NCBI RefSeq assembly: GCF_040436365.1
Contig: NZ_AP026369.1
Span: 931,501 to 995,500 of the forward strand
DNA length: 64,000 bases
Reading direction: 5' to 3'
DNA from: Hydrogenimonas sp. SS33
Lineage (GTDB): Bacteria > Campylobacterota > Campylobacteria > Campylobacterales > Hydrogenimonadaceae
The notes beneath the pieces were generated by a model, which saw nothing but the letters and a program-made list of their open reading frames with translations, searched no databases and was not told where the DNA came from. Of this stretch, positions 11,761 to 20,841 are shown piece by piece; the first letter of the stretch is position 1, and each line of letters opens with the position of its first letter. The position numbers and the translations under genes were made by a program.

Positions 11761-12649
11761 CGGCGAGCCTCTTGCCGCGGATGTAACTGAGCGCATCCAT
11801 CGCCTTTTTCGACGGCGGCTGGACTCTGAGAATCTTCAACGCCCCCTCTTGGCAAGCCACGACGATGCCATCCTTTTCCACCGCCACGATATGCCCGGGC
11901 TCTCCCGACGCTTCGGCGGGCGCGACCTCCAGCAGTTTGAGGCCGCTTTCGAGGTAGATACCGGGCCACCCTTCGAAGGCGCGGAAACGGTTGTAGATGC
12001 GCTTCGCGTCCATTTCGAAGGAGACCAGGCCGTCGGCACGGCTGATCTTTTTGCACCAGGTCGCATCGGCGTCGCACTGGGGCAGCGGGCGGATGGCGGC
12101 GAAGGTTTCAAGCACCCGGGGGGTCAAAGCCGCCGCACGCCGGGCGAGCTTCTCAAACAGCGCCTCCTTGCGCTCCGTCGGCAGAATCGGCACCACATCC
12201 CACGCAAGAATCGGCCCGCTGTCGAGCCCCTCTTCCATCAGCATCGCCGTCACTCCGGTCAGGGTGTCGCCGTGCAACAGCGCCTCCTGGATGGGGCTGG
12301 CGCCCCGGTATTTGGGAAGCAGCGACGCATGCAGGTTGATACAGGGGGCGATCTCGAGGATATTTTTGGGCAGTAACTGCCCATAGGCCGCCACGACGAT
12401 GAAATCGGGCGCGAAGGATGCGATGGTTTGGGCCGCGTCGTCGCCCCGCAGCGATTCGGGCTGGAAAACGGGGATACCCGCCTGCTCGGCCCGCACCTTC
12501 ACCGGTGGCGGCGTCAATACCTTTTTGCGCCCGACGGGCCGGTCGGGCTGGGTATAGACCGCCGCCACGTCGACCCCCTCCTCGGCCAGGAGTCTTTCGA
12601 GGATGGCTTCGGCATAGTCGGGTGTGCCCATGAAAACGGTACGGATCAT
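11741..12649 (-). CDS. fmt: Methionyl-tRNA formyltransferase
   Basis: 302 residues. It formylates initiator Met-tRNA with 10-formyl-tetrahydrofolate. The N-terminal domain shows [11 protein letters not shown], the catalytic region [30 protein letters not shown], and the signature [11 protein letters not shown]. The C-terminal tRNA-binding domain starts near residue 205. The ATG overlaps the cytochrome stop by ATGA. Upstream in-frame starts fall inside the cytochrome gene and are not used. Confidence 0.96.
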   Translation of the reverse strand: [302 protein letters not shown]

Positions 12650-15027
12650 GCGCCTCTCTTTCGTCTGAATTTGTTGATGATGAAAAGGATGAAGCCAAGG
12701 CCGGCCGCGCCCAGGAGCACCTGGACCCAGGCGGCGATCGTGATGTTTTTCTGAAGTATCTCGTTGTGTTTTTCGCGGTCGATCTCCACGCCCGCCGCTT
12801 CGGCCACATGGTGCATCAGCGACCCGGCCAGGCTCTTGTTCGGCATCGTTTCGTGACACGCCAGGCAGGCGCCCCGGCGGTCGAGTTTGGCGCGCTGGGC
12901 GTTACTGAGAGGGCCTGCCAGGTTCCAGTGGTTGTCCACCGTCTGCAGCGGCGTGCCGTTTTCGTCGACGAAACGGCTCCAGTCGACGTTGAAGTTTTCG
13001 ATTTTGGGCTTTTGGGCCGTGTAGCGGGAGGGGATAACCCTGCCGTCGGCGGTCTTGAGGTCGACGATGAAGTCGCGGCTCATGTCGCCCCAGATTTTGC
13101 CCCCTTCGATGCCGTACCCCATGGCAGCCGGATTGCCGTGGCAGCTTTCACAGCTGCGCGCCTCTTTCTGAACCGTATGGGAGTGGGTCGCCGCCATGAC
13201 GATGCCGGGAAGCTTCCGTTTGCTTTCGGAATGCTTGTAGTCGGGCATCATAAAGACATGGTTCTGCAGCACCGCCTTGCCCTCTTTGCCGATGACCGTC
13301 AGCACCACCTGGCAGCCGGGCATGGCGGGCGAGACGCGCCCCTCGCCGTTTTGCACCAGCGGGGGGTTCTCCCACCGCAGGTAGCTGCGGGTTTCGGTCA
13401 CTTTGCCGGGTATCAGGTGCTCTCGCAGCGTGCCGCGGCGCATGGCGTCGGTTCCGTGGATGTCCCGGTCATGGGCGGCGGCTAGCCAGTCGACGCTCTT
13501 TTTGCCTCCGCTGTAATCCACCTTCACGTGGCAGCCGTAACACTGGGGTGCCCAGCTGTCGTGGCAGGCGTAGCACTCCATCCGGTCGTTGTGTTTGGCG
13601 ACGGTATCCATCGCCACCAGCCCTTTTTTGGAGAGTTTTCCCTCCTCTTTGAGCTTTTTCAGCGGCGCAAGCCGCAGCGTTTTGCCACTGGCGAGGTAGA
13701 CCAGGACATCGTCACCATCTTTGACCACGTTTTTGTAGGGGTTGCCCCGGGCCGTCAGCAGGTACCCCTCTTTTTTGTCGAAAGTGGTCCCCTTTTTCAG
13801 ATAGTCGGCCAACGATCGGGCCAGGCCCCTGGGTTTGCCCCGGGCCGGTTTCGTCGCGAACTCGTCGCTGTAGCCCAGAGGGAGTTCCCACGGGTACTTT
13901 TTCGTGGTGCCGTGGCAATCCTGGCACTCGATCTCCACGGGCCCGAGGGTCGCGCCCGCCAGGAAACCGTCGCCGTGCAGGTCGCGGCTCGTGTGGCAGT
14001 CCTGGCAGAGCATCCCTTTGCGCATGTGCACGTCGGCTTTGAGGTGGAGGTAGTGTTTGGTATGGAGCTTGGGCTGGGCGTTGCCCTTCTCGTCGAAGGT
14101 GGGTTTGTAGGCGGTCTCCATCAGCCCTTCGTAACTGACGCCGATGCGTTTGCCGCGGTTGTGGCAGGTCGCACAGGTCTCCACCGGCACGCCGGTGTAG
14201 TGCATGCCGTGGACGGTCACCCTGGCGTTGCGGGAACTCTGGATCTGATGCACCAGCAGATGGCCCGGTTTATCCCTGGGAATCGTCGGGTCGCCCCCTT
14301 CGTAGAAGCCGTCGTTGCTGTAGGGGATGTGGCAGCTCGAACACCCCATGCCCCGGTAGTCGCCCCGTTTCTGGCGCCCCTTGGAGCCGGTATGGCAGCG
14401 CAGGCACTCCTGGCGCAGGTAGGTGTAGGCCGCCAGTTTCGGGTTCTTTTCCACCTCTTCGGGCGTGGGGGCGGGCGGCAGTTCCTTCATTTTCGCCGGG
14501 AAGACCTGGGGGTTCAGGTCGTGCAGTTTTTTCATATATTTGCGGTAGGTCTCGCTCCCCAGGCGCTTGTGGGGGTCGGGGTTTTGCGTCGCGTAGTTGC
14601 CCACGTCGTGGCGGTACCCCTCCAGGCCGCCAAAGCTGTAGAGCGTGCCGTGGATCTTTCCCTGCTCCGTCATCATCAGCGAATTCATCTGGGCCGCCAC
14701 CTGCTCTTTGTGGCACATGCCGCAGGTGTTCTGGTTGATCCACGCGCTTCCGGGGTCGGGGTAGAAATGCTTGGGCCCTTCGTAAGCCTGGAAATAGCGG
14801 GGCGCGCCCCTGTGGGCCGCCTCTTTCGTCGTTGCGTCGGGACTGCCGCCGTGGCAGACGACGCAGGTGTTGTCGCCCACGCCCGCTTTTCGCGCCTTTT
14901 TCGCGATGGCTTTGGCCATGCCCGTGTGCGGCTCACGGATCGGCTCGATGCCGCTGTGGCACTTGAGGCAGTTGTTGGCCCCGGCGAGGGTCAAAAGAAG
15001 GAGAAGCGGAAGGAAAATACGGAGCAT
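12646..15027 (-). CDS. Membrane-anchored dodecaheme c-type cytochrome
   Basis: 793 residues with an N-terminal signal sequence (1-16) and a single C-terminal membrane helix (about 762-784) followed by basic residues, so the heme part is periplasmic. I count twelve CXXCH motifs: CLKCH, CVVCH, CGMCH, CLRCH, CSSCH, CATCH, two CQDCH, CYACH, CYGCH, CESCH and CLACH. Many additional His residues could be distal ligands. The family is not one I can name. Electron transfer between the quinol pool or membrane and a periplasmic acceptor is inferred. It is translationally coupled to fmt, which is an unexpected partner. Confidence 0.88.
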   Translation of the reverse strand: MLRIFLPLLLLLTLAGANNCLKCHSGIEPIREPHTGMAKAIAKKARKAGVGDNTCVVCHGGSPDATTKEAAHRGAPRYFQAYEGPKHFYPDPGSAWINQNTCGMCHKEQVAAQMNSLMMTEQGKIHGTLYSFGGLEGYRHDVGNYATQNPDPHKRLGSETYRKYMKKLHDLNPQVFPAKMKELPPAPTPEEVEKNPKLAAYTYLRQECLRCHTGSKGRQKRGDYRGMGCSSCHIPYSNDGFYEGGDPTIPRDKPGHLLVHQIQSSRNARVTVHGMHYTGVPVETCATCHNRGKRIGVSYEGLMETAYKPTFDEKGNAQPKLHTKHYLHLKADVHMRKGMLCQDCHTSRDLHGDGFLAGATLGPVEIECQDCHGTTKKYPWELPLGYSDEFATKPARGKPRGLARSLADYLKKGTTFDKKEGYLLTARGNPYKNVVKDGDDVLVYLASGKTLRLAPLKKLKEEGKLSKKGLVAMDTVAKHNDRMECYACHDSWAPQCYGCHVKVDYSGGKKSVDWLAAAHDRDIHGTDAMRRGTLREHLIPGKVTETRSYLRWENPPLVQNGEGRVSPAMPGCQVVLTVIGKEGKAVLQNHVFMMPDYKHSESKRKLPGIVMAATHSHTVQKEARSCESCHGNPAAMGYGIEGGKIWGDMSRDFIVDLKTADGRVIPSRYTAQKPKIENFNVDWSRFVDENGTPLQTVDNHWNLAGPLSNAQRAKLDRRGACLACHETMPNKSLAGSLMHHVAEAAGVEIDREKHNEILQKNITIAAWVQVLLGAAGLGFILFIINKFRRKRGA

Positions 15028-15153
15028 GGCAAGGCCTTTGACACAATATTTGGCTGTAATATCACGTTATCTTATCTCAACGCAGATGAGAAAAAGGTAA
15101 ATGCACGAACGTTGCACATTGATCGGCTATCATTTCCGAAAAAAGGAGTTTCC

Positions 15154-15348
15154 ATGTGTATTCCCCACGCCCCTGCAAAAAATTACAGACAACCATCGGC
15201 GAAACGAAGCCGCGGAGAGCAGAAGAGAAAGATTCCCTTCAACAAAGCGCTCATGAAACCGGACCCGGATTTCGTAGATGAGCGCATTGCGCCCGAACGC
15301 GAAGGAAAAAAGGGGTTTTGGAAAAAGATCACCGACTTTTTCCGATAG
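15154..15348 (+). CDS. Small basic hypothetical protein (64 residues)
   Basis: The start ATG at 15154 follows AAAAGGAG with a spacing of 5 bases, which is the main reason to call it. The product is basic, with no membrane segment and no domain I recognise. It ends GKKGFWKKITDFF. It is divergent from the dodecaheme cytochrome. Much longer upstream frames in the same phase are antisense to the cytochrome and are not coding. Confidence 0.6.
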   Translation: MCIPHAPAKNYRQPSAKRSRGEQKRKIPFNKALMKPDPDFVDERIAPEREGKKGFWKKITDFFR

Positions 15349-15362
15349 TTTCAGGGCACTTT

Positions 15363-15758
15363 TTAGCCTTCCATCTCCTCAAGAACGACCCCGATGATAT
15401 CCGTCATCGTCAGAATGCCGTATAGTTCGTTGTCATCTACCACCAGAAGCCTCTTGATGCTGTTTTGCACCATCATCTGCGCCGCGTAGCGGATCTCCAG
15501 TTTCCGGGAGACGGAGATGGCGGGGGCGTTCATGATGTCGTAGACATTGAGCATGTCGATATCCCCCTCTTCCGCGACGATGGATTGGAGCACGTTCTTG
15601 AAGGTAACCAACCCGTAAGCGCCGTGTGGGCTCCCCTTCTCCACCACGACGGACTTGACCGCATGTTCCTTCATGAGCGTCAGCAGCTCCCGTACCGACG
15701 CCGTGGCCGGCACCGTCACCAGCCTCTCTTTCGGGGTCATGATCTCTTCTACCAGCAT
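15363..15758 (-). CDS. CBS-domain pair protein
   Basis: 131 residues, two tandem CBS domains (about 6-60 and 72-128). The first begins IMTPKERLVTVPATASVREL and the second IMNAPAISVSRKLEIRYA. Such pairs usually bind adenosyl ligands and regulate a partner. It is downstream of a PII-like gene (10 bases) and a DUF1538 membrane protein in one operon, so it may regulate that transporter. The partner is inferred. Confidence 0.85.
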   Translation of the reverse strand: MLVEEIMTPKERLVTVPATASVRELLTLMKEHAVKSVVVEKGSPHGAYGLVTFKNVLQSIVAEEGDIDMLNVYDIMNAPAISVSRKLEIRYAAQMMVQNSIKRLLVVDDNELYGILTMTDIIGVVLEEMEG

Positions 15759-15768
15759 CTTCGCTCCT

Positions 15769-16119
15769 TTACAGCAGGTTTTTCACTTCCTCTTCGAATT
15801 TTTGCAGCTCCTCCATATTGAGCCCCACCACATGCTCCAGAGGCATCGTGTATGCCATGCAGCTGTTCTCCATGTTCTCCATGTCCATCGCTTTGGCGAG
15901 GGCTTTCATCACCTTCATCGAGAGACGGCGGGGTAGAATGAAATAGAGCACCGTCACATTCTCTTCCAGCGTCAGGCCGAAAAAGATCTTCTTCTCCCTC
16001 AGCCCCAGCATTCTGGCATGGACGATGGTCACCGCCCCGGCCCCCGCCTCTTTGGCGACGGCGATCGCCTCCTCTTCCCTCTCTTCCGGCACGATGGCCG
16101 TCAATGCGACAAATTTCAT
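15769..16119 (-). CDS. PII-like signalling protein
   Basis: 116 residues with a ferredoxin-like PII pattern: [14 protein letters not shown], then the flexible T-loop-like region [21 protein letters not shown], then the second beta-alpha-beta unit. It is shorter and more divergent than GlnB, with no uridylylation Tyr motif that I can see. The ATG at 16119 overlaps the DUF1538 stop (ATGA), so the two are coupled. It probably controls that membrane protein, as PII-like proteins next to transporters often do. Confidence 0.75.
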   Translation of the reverse strand: MKFVALTAIVPEEREEEAIAVAKEAGAGAVTIVHARMLGLREKKIFFGLTLEENVTVLYFILPRRLSMKVMKALAKAMDMENMENSCMAYTMPLEHVVGLNMEELQKFEEEVKNLL

Positions 16120-17621
16120 GATGTTTTTCTCCTGGCAATGAATTCCGCGTAAATACCGTACCCCATGACCGTGACCATGGGAAAGAGCGACGCGAAGGCG
16201 ATGAGGCCGAAACCGTCCACCAGCGGGTTGCGCCCCTTGATGTTCTCCGCCAGCCCGAGGCCCAGGGCCGCCACCAGCGGCACCGTCACCGTCGAGGTGG
16301 TCACCCCGCCGCTGTCGTAGGCGATGGGGATGATGTAGCGGGGAGCCAGCCACGTCAGAAGAATGACGGCAGCGTACCCGACGATGATGTAGCTGTGCAG
16401 GGACCCGCCCGCGACGATGCGGTAGGCCCCGAGGGCGATGCCCACCGCCACGCCCATCGCCACGGCGACGCGCAGCACCGTGTCGTCGATGCGCCCTTCG
16501 CTCACCTCTTTTGCCTTGATGGCCACCGCCAACAGCGCCGGCTCGGCCATCGTCGTCGAAAAGCCGATGAGAAAGGCGAAGAGGTAGATGAGCAGGTCGT
16601 TCTTCATCGCCGTCAGCTGGAATGCGATGGTCTCCCCGATCGGGAAAAGCCCCATCTCCAGGCCGAGAATGAAGGCGTAAAGCCCCAGAATCACGAGAAT
16701 TATGCCCACCGTCACCCGATGCAGGCGGACTACGGGGCGGCGCAGAATCAGGTATTGGAAAAAGAAGATGACCGCCAAAATCGGCGCCACATCCCGCAAC
16801 ACCGCCAGCAGGTCCCAGAGAATGTCGCCGAGTTGAAAGGTTTCATGCGCCTCGACGGTCCCCTTGACCGCCTTTTCCATCACTTCGATGGTTTCATGGG
16901 CACTCTGTGGCGATATGGCATAAACGACAATGCCGTAGAGCTGGACGAAGATCATGGGGGTGAGCGAAGCGAAAGCGATGAGGCCGAATCCGTCGATGGC
17001 CGGGTTGCGCCCCTTGATGGAGGAGGCCAGGCCGATGCCAAGCGCCGCCACCAGCGGCACCGTCACCGTGGAGGTGGTCACCCCGCCGCTGTCGTAGGCG
17101 AGGCCGACAATCTCCGGGGGAGCGAAGAAGGTAATGAGCACCACCAGCACATAGCCGCCGATGATGTAGTACTGGATGGGGTGCCCCGCCAGAATGCGAA
17201 AGACCCCCAGGGCGATGGCGAAACCGACCGAAAAGGCGACGGTGAGCCGAAGCAGCGTCGCATCGATCTTTCCGGCGCTGATGGCGGCCGCCTTCTGGGC
17301 CACGGCGATGAGGGCGGGTTCCGCCACCGTGGTCGAGAAACCGATGGTAAAGGCGAAAAGCAGCAGCCAGAAGAGCGACCCTTTTTTGGCGAAATCGATG
17401 GCGAGGTTTTCGCCGATGGGAAAGATGCCCAGCTCCAGGCCGCGGATGAAGAGGGCGAGACCCACGGCGACAATGAAGAGGCCGAGAAGAATGGATGTGA
17501 GGTTTTCGGGAAGCTGCCGCACCACCGCCACCTGGAAAAAGGCGACGACGGCGACAATGGGCACGAGATCTTTGAAGGCGTTTTTCAGATCGCCGGCGAA
17601 TAACTTCAGGGACTCCCCCAT
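16116..17621 (-). CDS. DUF1538 polytopic membrane protein
   Basis: 501 residues, very hydrophobic, made of two homologous halves (about 1-240 and 255-501). Each half contains a copy of LGIFPIGE or MGLFPIGE, then [11 protein letters not shown] or [11 protein letters not shown], then [20 protein letters not shown], then the [15 protein letters not shown] stretch. This repeat layout is that of a secondary transporter, but the substrate is unknown. The ATG at 17621 has AGAGGGAA upstream; a GTG just before it is possible. PII-like and CBS genes follow in the same operon. Confidence 0.85.
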   Translation of the reverse strand: MGESLKLFAGDLKNAFKDLVPIVAVVAFFQVAVVRQLPENLTSILLGLFIVAVGLALFIRGLELGIFPIGENLAIDFAKKGSLFWLLLFAFTIGFSTTVAEPALIAVAQKAAAISAGKIDATLLRLTVAFSVGFAIALGVFRILAGHPIQYYIIGGYVLVVLITFFAPPEIVGLAYDSGGVTTSTVTVPLVAALGIGLASSIKGRNPAIDGFGLIAFASLTPMIFVQLYGIVVYAISPQSAHETIEVMEKAVKGTVEAHETFQLGDILWDLLAVLRDVAPILAVIFFFQYLILRRPVVRLHRVTVGIILVILGLYAFILGLEMGLFPIGETIAFQLTAMKNDLLIYLFAFLIGFSTTMAEPALLAVAIKAKEVSEGRIDDTVLRVAVAMGVAVGIALGAYRIVAGGSLHSYIIVGYAAVILLTWLAPRYIIPIAYDSGGVTTSTVTVPLVAALGLGLAENIKGRNPLVDGFGLIAFASLFPMVTVMGYGIYAEFIARRKTS

Positions 17622-17680
17622 CACTTCCCTCTTATCGATATTTTAAAACACACCCTCCAGCGCGTGGTTCTTTTTAGAAG

Positions 17681-17807
17681 ACAGACGTTACGCAAAAAGC
17701 GTAACGTCCTCTCGAAATTTAAAGATTTCGAAGCTTTAGGGGGGTGCAGGGGACACTCGTGTCCCCGCCGAAGCATGGGCTTTGCTCATGCTTTGCGTAA
17801 CATCAGT
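17681..17807 (+). repeat. ACTGATGTTACGCA element, copy A (127 bases)
   Basis: The left end is ACAGACGTTACGC (two changes from the family terminus) and the right end is GCGTAACATCAGT. The interior matches copy B at 27896 in the same orientation, including a run of six G followed by TGCAGG. The flanks TAGAA and CAGAA agree at 4 of 5 bases, so the target duplication has decayed. It lies between the DUF1538 and NifU-like genes and ends at the NifU-like stop codon. Confidence 0.85.
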
Positions 17808-18154
17808 CAGAACATTTTTTTGACCTTTTCCATCAACCCCTCTTTTTTCTCCGTTTGGGGTGCTTCCCCACGATAAAGGTCGTCGGGCAGGCTCTCCTCC
17901 TGCCCCGCTTCCACGTTGACCACCTCCAGGTTGGGGTGGATCAGCTCCTTGAGCCTCTTCTCCACGACCATTTTCGTCGTCATAAGACTCATGGAACAGC
18001 CGTGGCAGGTACCGATCAGTTGAATATAGACCCGGCCATCCTTCACTCCCAGGACCTTGATCCCGCCACCGTGGGATTGGACATATTCGTTGACTGCGGG
18101 CAGATGGTTCATGACCGCCGTATAGATATCTTCGTCGGAAAAGGGCATATTCAT
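17807..18154 (-). CDS. NifU-like iron-sulfur scaffold protein
   Basis: 115 residues. NifU C-terminal domain with the cluster-binding motif GTCHGCSMS near residues 53-61 (CXXC). It would assemble or carry Fe-S clusters. The start at 18154 has GAGG 8 bases upstream. The C-terminal extension is charged (EKKEGLMEKVKKMF). The stop codon abuts repeat copy A. It is divergent from the EamA transporter. Confidence 0.88.
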   Translation of the reverse strand: MNMPFSDEDIYTAVMNHLPAVNEYVQSHGGGIKVLGVKDGRVYIQLIGTCHGCSMSLMTTKMVVEKRLKELIHPNLEVVNVEAGQEESLPDDLYRGEAPQTEKKEGLMEKVKKMF

Positions 18155-18200
18155 TCTGGTTGCCTCATGGAAAATGTCCTTTATCCTAACCAAGAAAAGA

Positions 18201-18229
18201 TTACAGAAAGTGGAATTTCCCGATATAAT
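18201..18229 (+). promoter_or_regulatory. Promoter for the EamA transporter
   Basis: TTACAG at 18201-18206 and TATAAT at 18224-18229 with a 17-base spacer. The -10 box is 41 bases upstream of the ATG at 18270. This is a close match to a sigma-70 promoter; no operator is evident. Confidence 0.6.
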
Positions 18230-18269
18230 CCCCACCACTATAAATTCGATGCAAAAAGGTAACCGTAGG

Positions 18270-19172
18270 ATGAGAGAGAGGCTGCTGCGCATTCACGCCA
18301 TAGACGCCGGTATACTGTATATGTTGGGAAGCGCCCTCATTTCGGCGCTCAACGGGGCGGTGGCGAAGATACTGGGCGAAGAGATGAGTGCCATGGAGAT
18401 CGTCTTTTTCCGCAACCTCATCGGCGTGGGGCTCATTCTGCTGGCCCTGCGCCACACACCGCCGACGCTGCCGGGAGGACGGCTGCCGCTCCTGCTGCTT
18501 CGGGGCCTTTTCGGATTTTCGGCGATGATCCTCTTTTTCTACACCATCACGACGATCCCTCTGGGAGAGGCGATCACCCTCAACAAGACCTCTCCCCTCT
18601 TCGTGGCGCTGCTCGCCTTTCTTCTGATGGGGGAGCGGCTCAACCGTTACGGCGTCGCCGCCCTCTTCATCGGTTTCACCGGTGTCGCCTTCATTACCAA
18701 ACCGCTGGGGCTGACCATCGGGTACGAACATTTTCTGGGCCTGCTGGGAGGATTTTTCGCCGCCTGCGCCTATGCCACCATCAAACGCATCCGTGACATC
18801 TACGACAGCCGGGTCATCGTCCTCTCTTTTGTCGGACTCGGTTCCCTGATTCCCGCGCTGCTCTTTCTCCTCGCTCCCTGGGTGGAGGTGCCGCAGAAAC
18901 TGGCCTTTCTTTTCCCGGCTTTTGCGTGGCCGAAAACGGCGGAAACATGGGGTCTCATCGCCTTTATGGCGGTCATCTCCACCCTTTCACAGTGGCTGCT
19001 GACCAAAGCCTACAGTATGGGGCGGGCCGGCATCGTCGGGGTCGTCAGCTATACCAATATCCCCTTCGCCATCGGCTTCGGGTGGATGCTGGGCGACCCG
19101 TTTCCGGATCTTTGGGTATGGACGGGAATCGGATTGATCGTCTTGGCGGGGTGGCTTTTGAAGCGGAGTTAA
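18270..19172 (+). CDS. EamA-family (DMT superfamily) membrane transporter
   Basis: 300 residues with about ten membrane helices in two EamA halves (about 8-140 and 150-295). The first half has FFRNLIGVGLILLAL and LTLNKTSPLF-like features (EAITLNKTSPLFVALLAF). Substrate is not predictable from the sequence. The start at 18270 follows AAAGG; an in-frame ATG at 18249 is an alternative. It converges with the coiled-coil gene across a terminator-like hairpin. Confidence 0.85.
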   Translation: MRERLLRIHAIDAGILYMLGSALISALNGAVAKILGEEMSAMEIVFFRNLIGVGLILLALRHTPPTLPGGRLPLLLLRGLFGFSAMILFFYTITTIPLGEAITLNKTSPLFVALLAFLLMGERLNRYGVAALFIGFTGVAFITKPLGLTIGYEHFLGLLGGFFAACAYATIKRIRDIYDSRVIVLSFVGLGSLIPALLFLLAPWVEVPQKLAFLFPAFAWPKTAETWGLIAFMAVISTLSQWLLTKAYSMGRAGIVGVVSYTNIPFAIGFGWMLGDPFPDLWVWTGIGLIVLAGWLLKRS

Positions 19173-19191
19173 TTCCCCCTCATCGGGGGAA
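19173..19191. terminator. Bidirectional terminator-like hairpin
   Basis: Stem TTCCCCC/GGGGGAA (7 base pairs) with a 5-base loop, between the convergent EamA and coiled-coil genes. It is followed on the plus strand by GAGAAAAATTT. Confidence 0.6.
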
Positions 19192-19200
19192 GAGAAAAAT

Positions 19201-19683
19201 TTAAGCGCTCAGGCGCCCCTGGAGTTTTGCCATTTTGCCCATCAGTTTCTCGATGGCGGCGCGCTGTTTTTCGTCGAGCTCCGCCGCCTCTTCTTCCAGT
19301 GCCATCTCCTCGTCGAGGAGTTTGGACTCTTTGGCCACCAGTTTCTCGTACTTTTTCTGCAGTTTCGCGTACTCTTTTTCGAGTGCCCGCAACTCTTTCA
19401 TGGCCCGGTCGTAGTCGCGCTCCAACTCTTCGACCTGACGGTCCGTCTCCGCCTTGAAGATCGCCTTCTTGATACGGGCAATCTTGTTGATTTTTTTGTG
19501 GATCTTCCGCTCCAGCTTGCGCATCTGGGAGACCACGCCGGTCACCTCTTCTTCAAGCTTGGCCACCTTGTCGTGGGCCTTTTGGATCAGCGTATCGATA
19601 TCGTCGATACGCTCTTCGGTTTCGTCGAGGACGCTCAGAAGATCCTCGATCGCTTTTTTGGTCTGTTTCAACGCTTTTTTCAT
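19201..19683 (-). CDS. Coiled-coil protein of unknown function
   Basis: 160 residues, almost entirely heptad-patterned charged helix (AKLEEEVTGVVSQMRKLERKI, then ERDYDRAMKELRALEKEYAK). No signal peptide and no Cys. The start at 19683 has AAAAGGAG upstream; a longer frame to 19911 would run through the non-coding region opposite sfsA. No function can be assigned. It could be a structural or scaffold protein. Confidence 0.75.
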   Translation of the reverse strand: MKKALKQTKKAIEDLLSVLDETEERIDDIDTLIQKAHDKVAKLEEEVTGVVSQMRKLERKIHKKINKIARIKKAIFKAETDRQVEELERDYDRAMKELRALEKEYAKLQKKYEKLVAKESKLLDEEMALEEEAAELDEKQRAAIEKLMGKMAKLQGRLSA

Positions 19684-19831
19684 GGGTCGGCTCCTTTTGG
19701 GTTGATGTAACGCAAACGCAAAAATCAAGCGTATATGAAGCATTTGCGTCCTATCGAATGATGCTATGATTCTACAATGGAAAGCAGGAGAATCTCTGCT
19801 ACTTCGGTTGCAATGGAGACAGTATAGCGCA

Positions 19832-20805
19832 ATGATACAAAAAGGCGAGACGCTTTTCGACCTCTCGTCGCTGGGTGCGACGGTCACGGGCCTGTTTCTG
19901 AGGCGACCCAACCGGTTCGTCGCCGTCGCCGAGGTCGGAGGAAGAGAGGTGAGGGTCCATGTGGCGGATACCGGGCGCCTGGAAGAGATTCTGACCCCCG
20001 GCCGGCCTTTGCTGCTGCTTAATAACTGATGTTACACAGTATATACCATCCTCCGCGGCATCAGTGTCGTGCGAGCACAAGGCGCGGCGGCGAGGCGTAG
20101 CCAAAGCTACGCCGATGCCGTCGCAACGCCGTGATTGTGCGGCGATGGTGCCGCCCCTTCGGGGTCCAACGATAACGCACACGCTGACGTCGTTGAAAAG
20201 AACCGGACGTAGCTTTGGCTACGCCCGAACCTATTCGCCTCGCATCGTATGCGTTCTCGTTGGACGGAGGATGGCATATACTGCGTAACATCAGTTAATA
20301 TAACCGTCCGGGCATGAAGACCGACTACACACTGCTGGCGGCGCGTATGGAGGAGGGGTGGGTCCTCATCAACACCCGCCTCCATGCCCCTGTGGCGAAA
20401 CGTGCCATCGAGAGAGGGGTTCTGGGGTTCACCCCCGAAACCCTACGGTCGGAAGTGACCTACGGACACAGCCGCTTCGACTACCTGGCCGACGACACCT
20501 ATGTGGAGCTGAAAGGGTGTTCGCTGGTGCTGGAAAACCGCTGCCTTTTCCCCAACGCCCCTACCGCCCGGGGCGTCAAACATCTGGAGTCTCTCATTCA
20601 CGCCGCCCGCTCCGGCTACGGCGCCGTCATCCTCATCATGGCCGTCCGGCCCTGCGACTGTTTCGCCCCCCACCCCGACAGAGACCCCGCCTTTCGGAAG
20701 ATCTTCGCAAAAGCCATCGCAAACGGTGTGGGGTACAGGGGTTTTCACATCCGCATCGAAGCAGGCCGCATCCTCTACGACGGCCCCCTGCCCCTCTGCC
20801 CTTAA
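19832..20805 (+). pseudogene. sfsA: sfsA (sugar fermentation stimulation/nuclease family), interrupted by a palindromic element
   Basis: The N-terminal OB-like domain is at 19832-20029 ([15 protein letters not shown], then [15 protein letters not shown]) and the catalytic part at 20314-20805 (INTRLHAPVAKRAIE, SRFDYLADDTYVELKGCSL, FPNAPTARGVKHLESL). Together they cover a complete short SfsA. Between them lies a 271-base element at 20025-20295, which supplies the TGA that ends the first part. Removing the element and one TAATA copy leaves the halves 2 bases out of phase, so a further small change has happened. Neither half is likely to work alone. Confidence 0.85.
20025..20295. mobile_element. 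ACTGATGTTACGCA element, copy F (271 bases, distinct interior)
   Basis: Terminal inverted repeats of about 31 bases, starting ACTGATGTTACACAGTATAT on the left and reading ACTGATGTTACGCAGTATAT back from the right, with two mismatches overall. It is flanked by the perfect direct repeat TAATA (20020-20024 and 20296-20300). Inner inverted copies of CGTAGC-AAAGCTACG type are present. The outer 14 bases match the other family members but the interior does not, so it is a separate subfamily moved by the same terminal sequence. It has no gene. Confidence 0.9.
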
Positions 20806-20813
20806 CTACCCTT

Positions 20814-20841
20814 TACTGTTTACTGTTCACCGTTTACTGTT
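20814..20841. repeat. Heptamer tandem repeat (TACTGTT/CACCGTT)
   Basis: Four exact 7-base units: TACTGTT, TACTGTT, CACCGTT, TACTGTT. They lie just past the sfsA stop and touch the stop codon of the next minus-strand gene. The same heptamers occur at 22416, 40833 and 40920. Confidence 0.8.

Noticed and set aside
13528-15153. Long open frame antisense to the dodecaheme cytochrome
   Set aside because: Only its last 64 codons, which start after AAAAGGAG at 15154, look like a gene; the rest mirrors the cytochrome.
19832-20805. Two separate genes instead of one broken sfsA
   Set aside because: The halves match consecutive parts of one SfsA protein, and the junction is a transposable element with target duplication.
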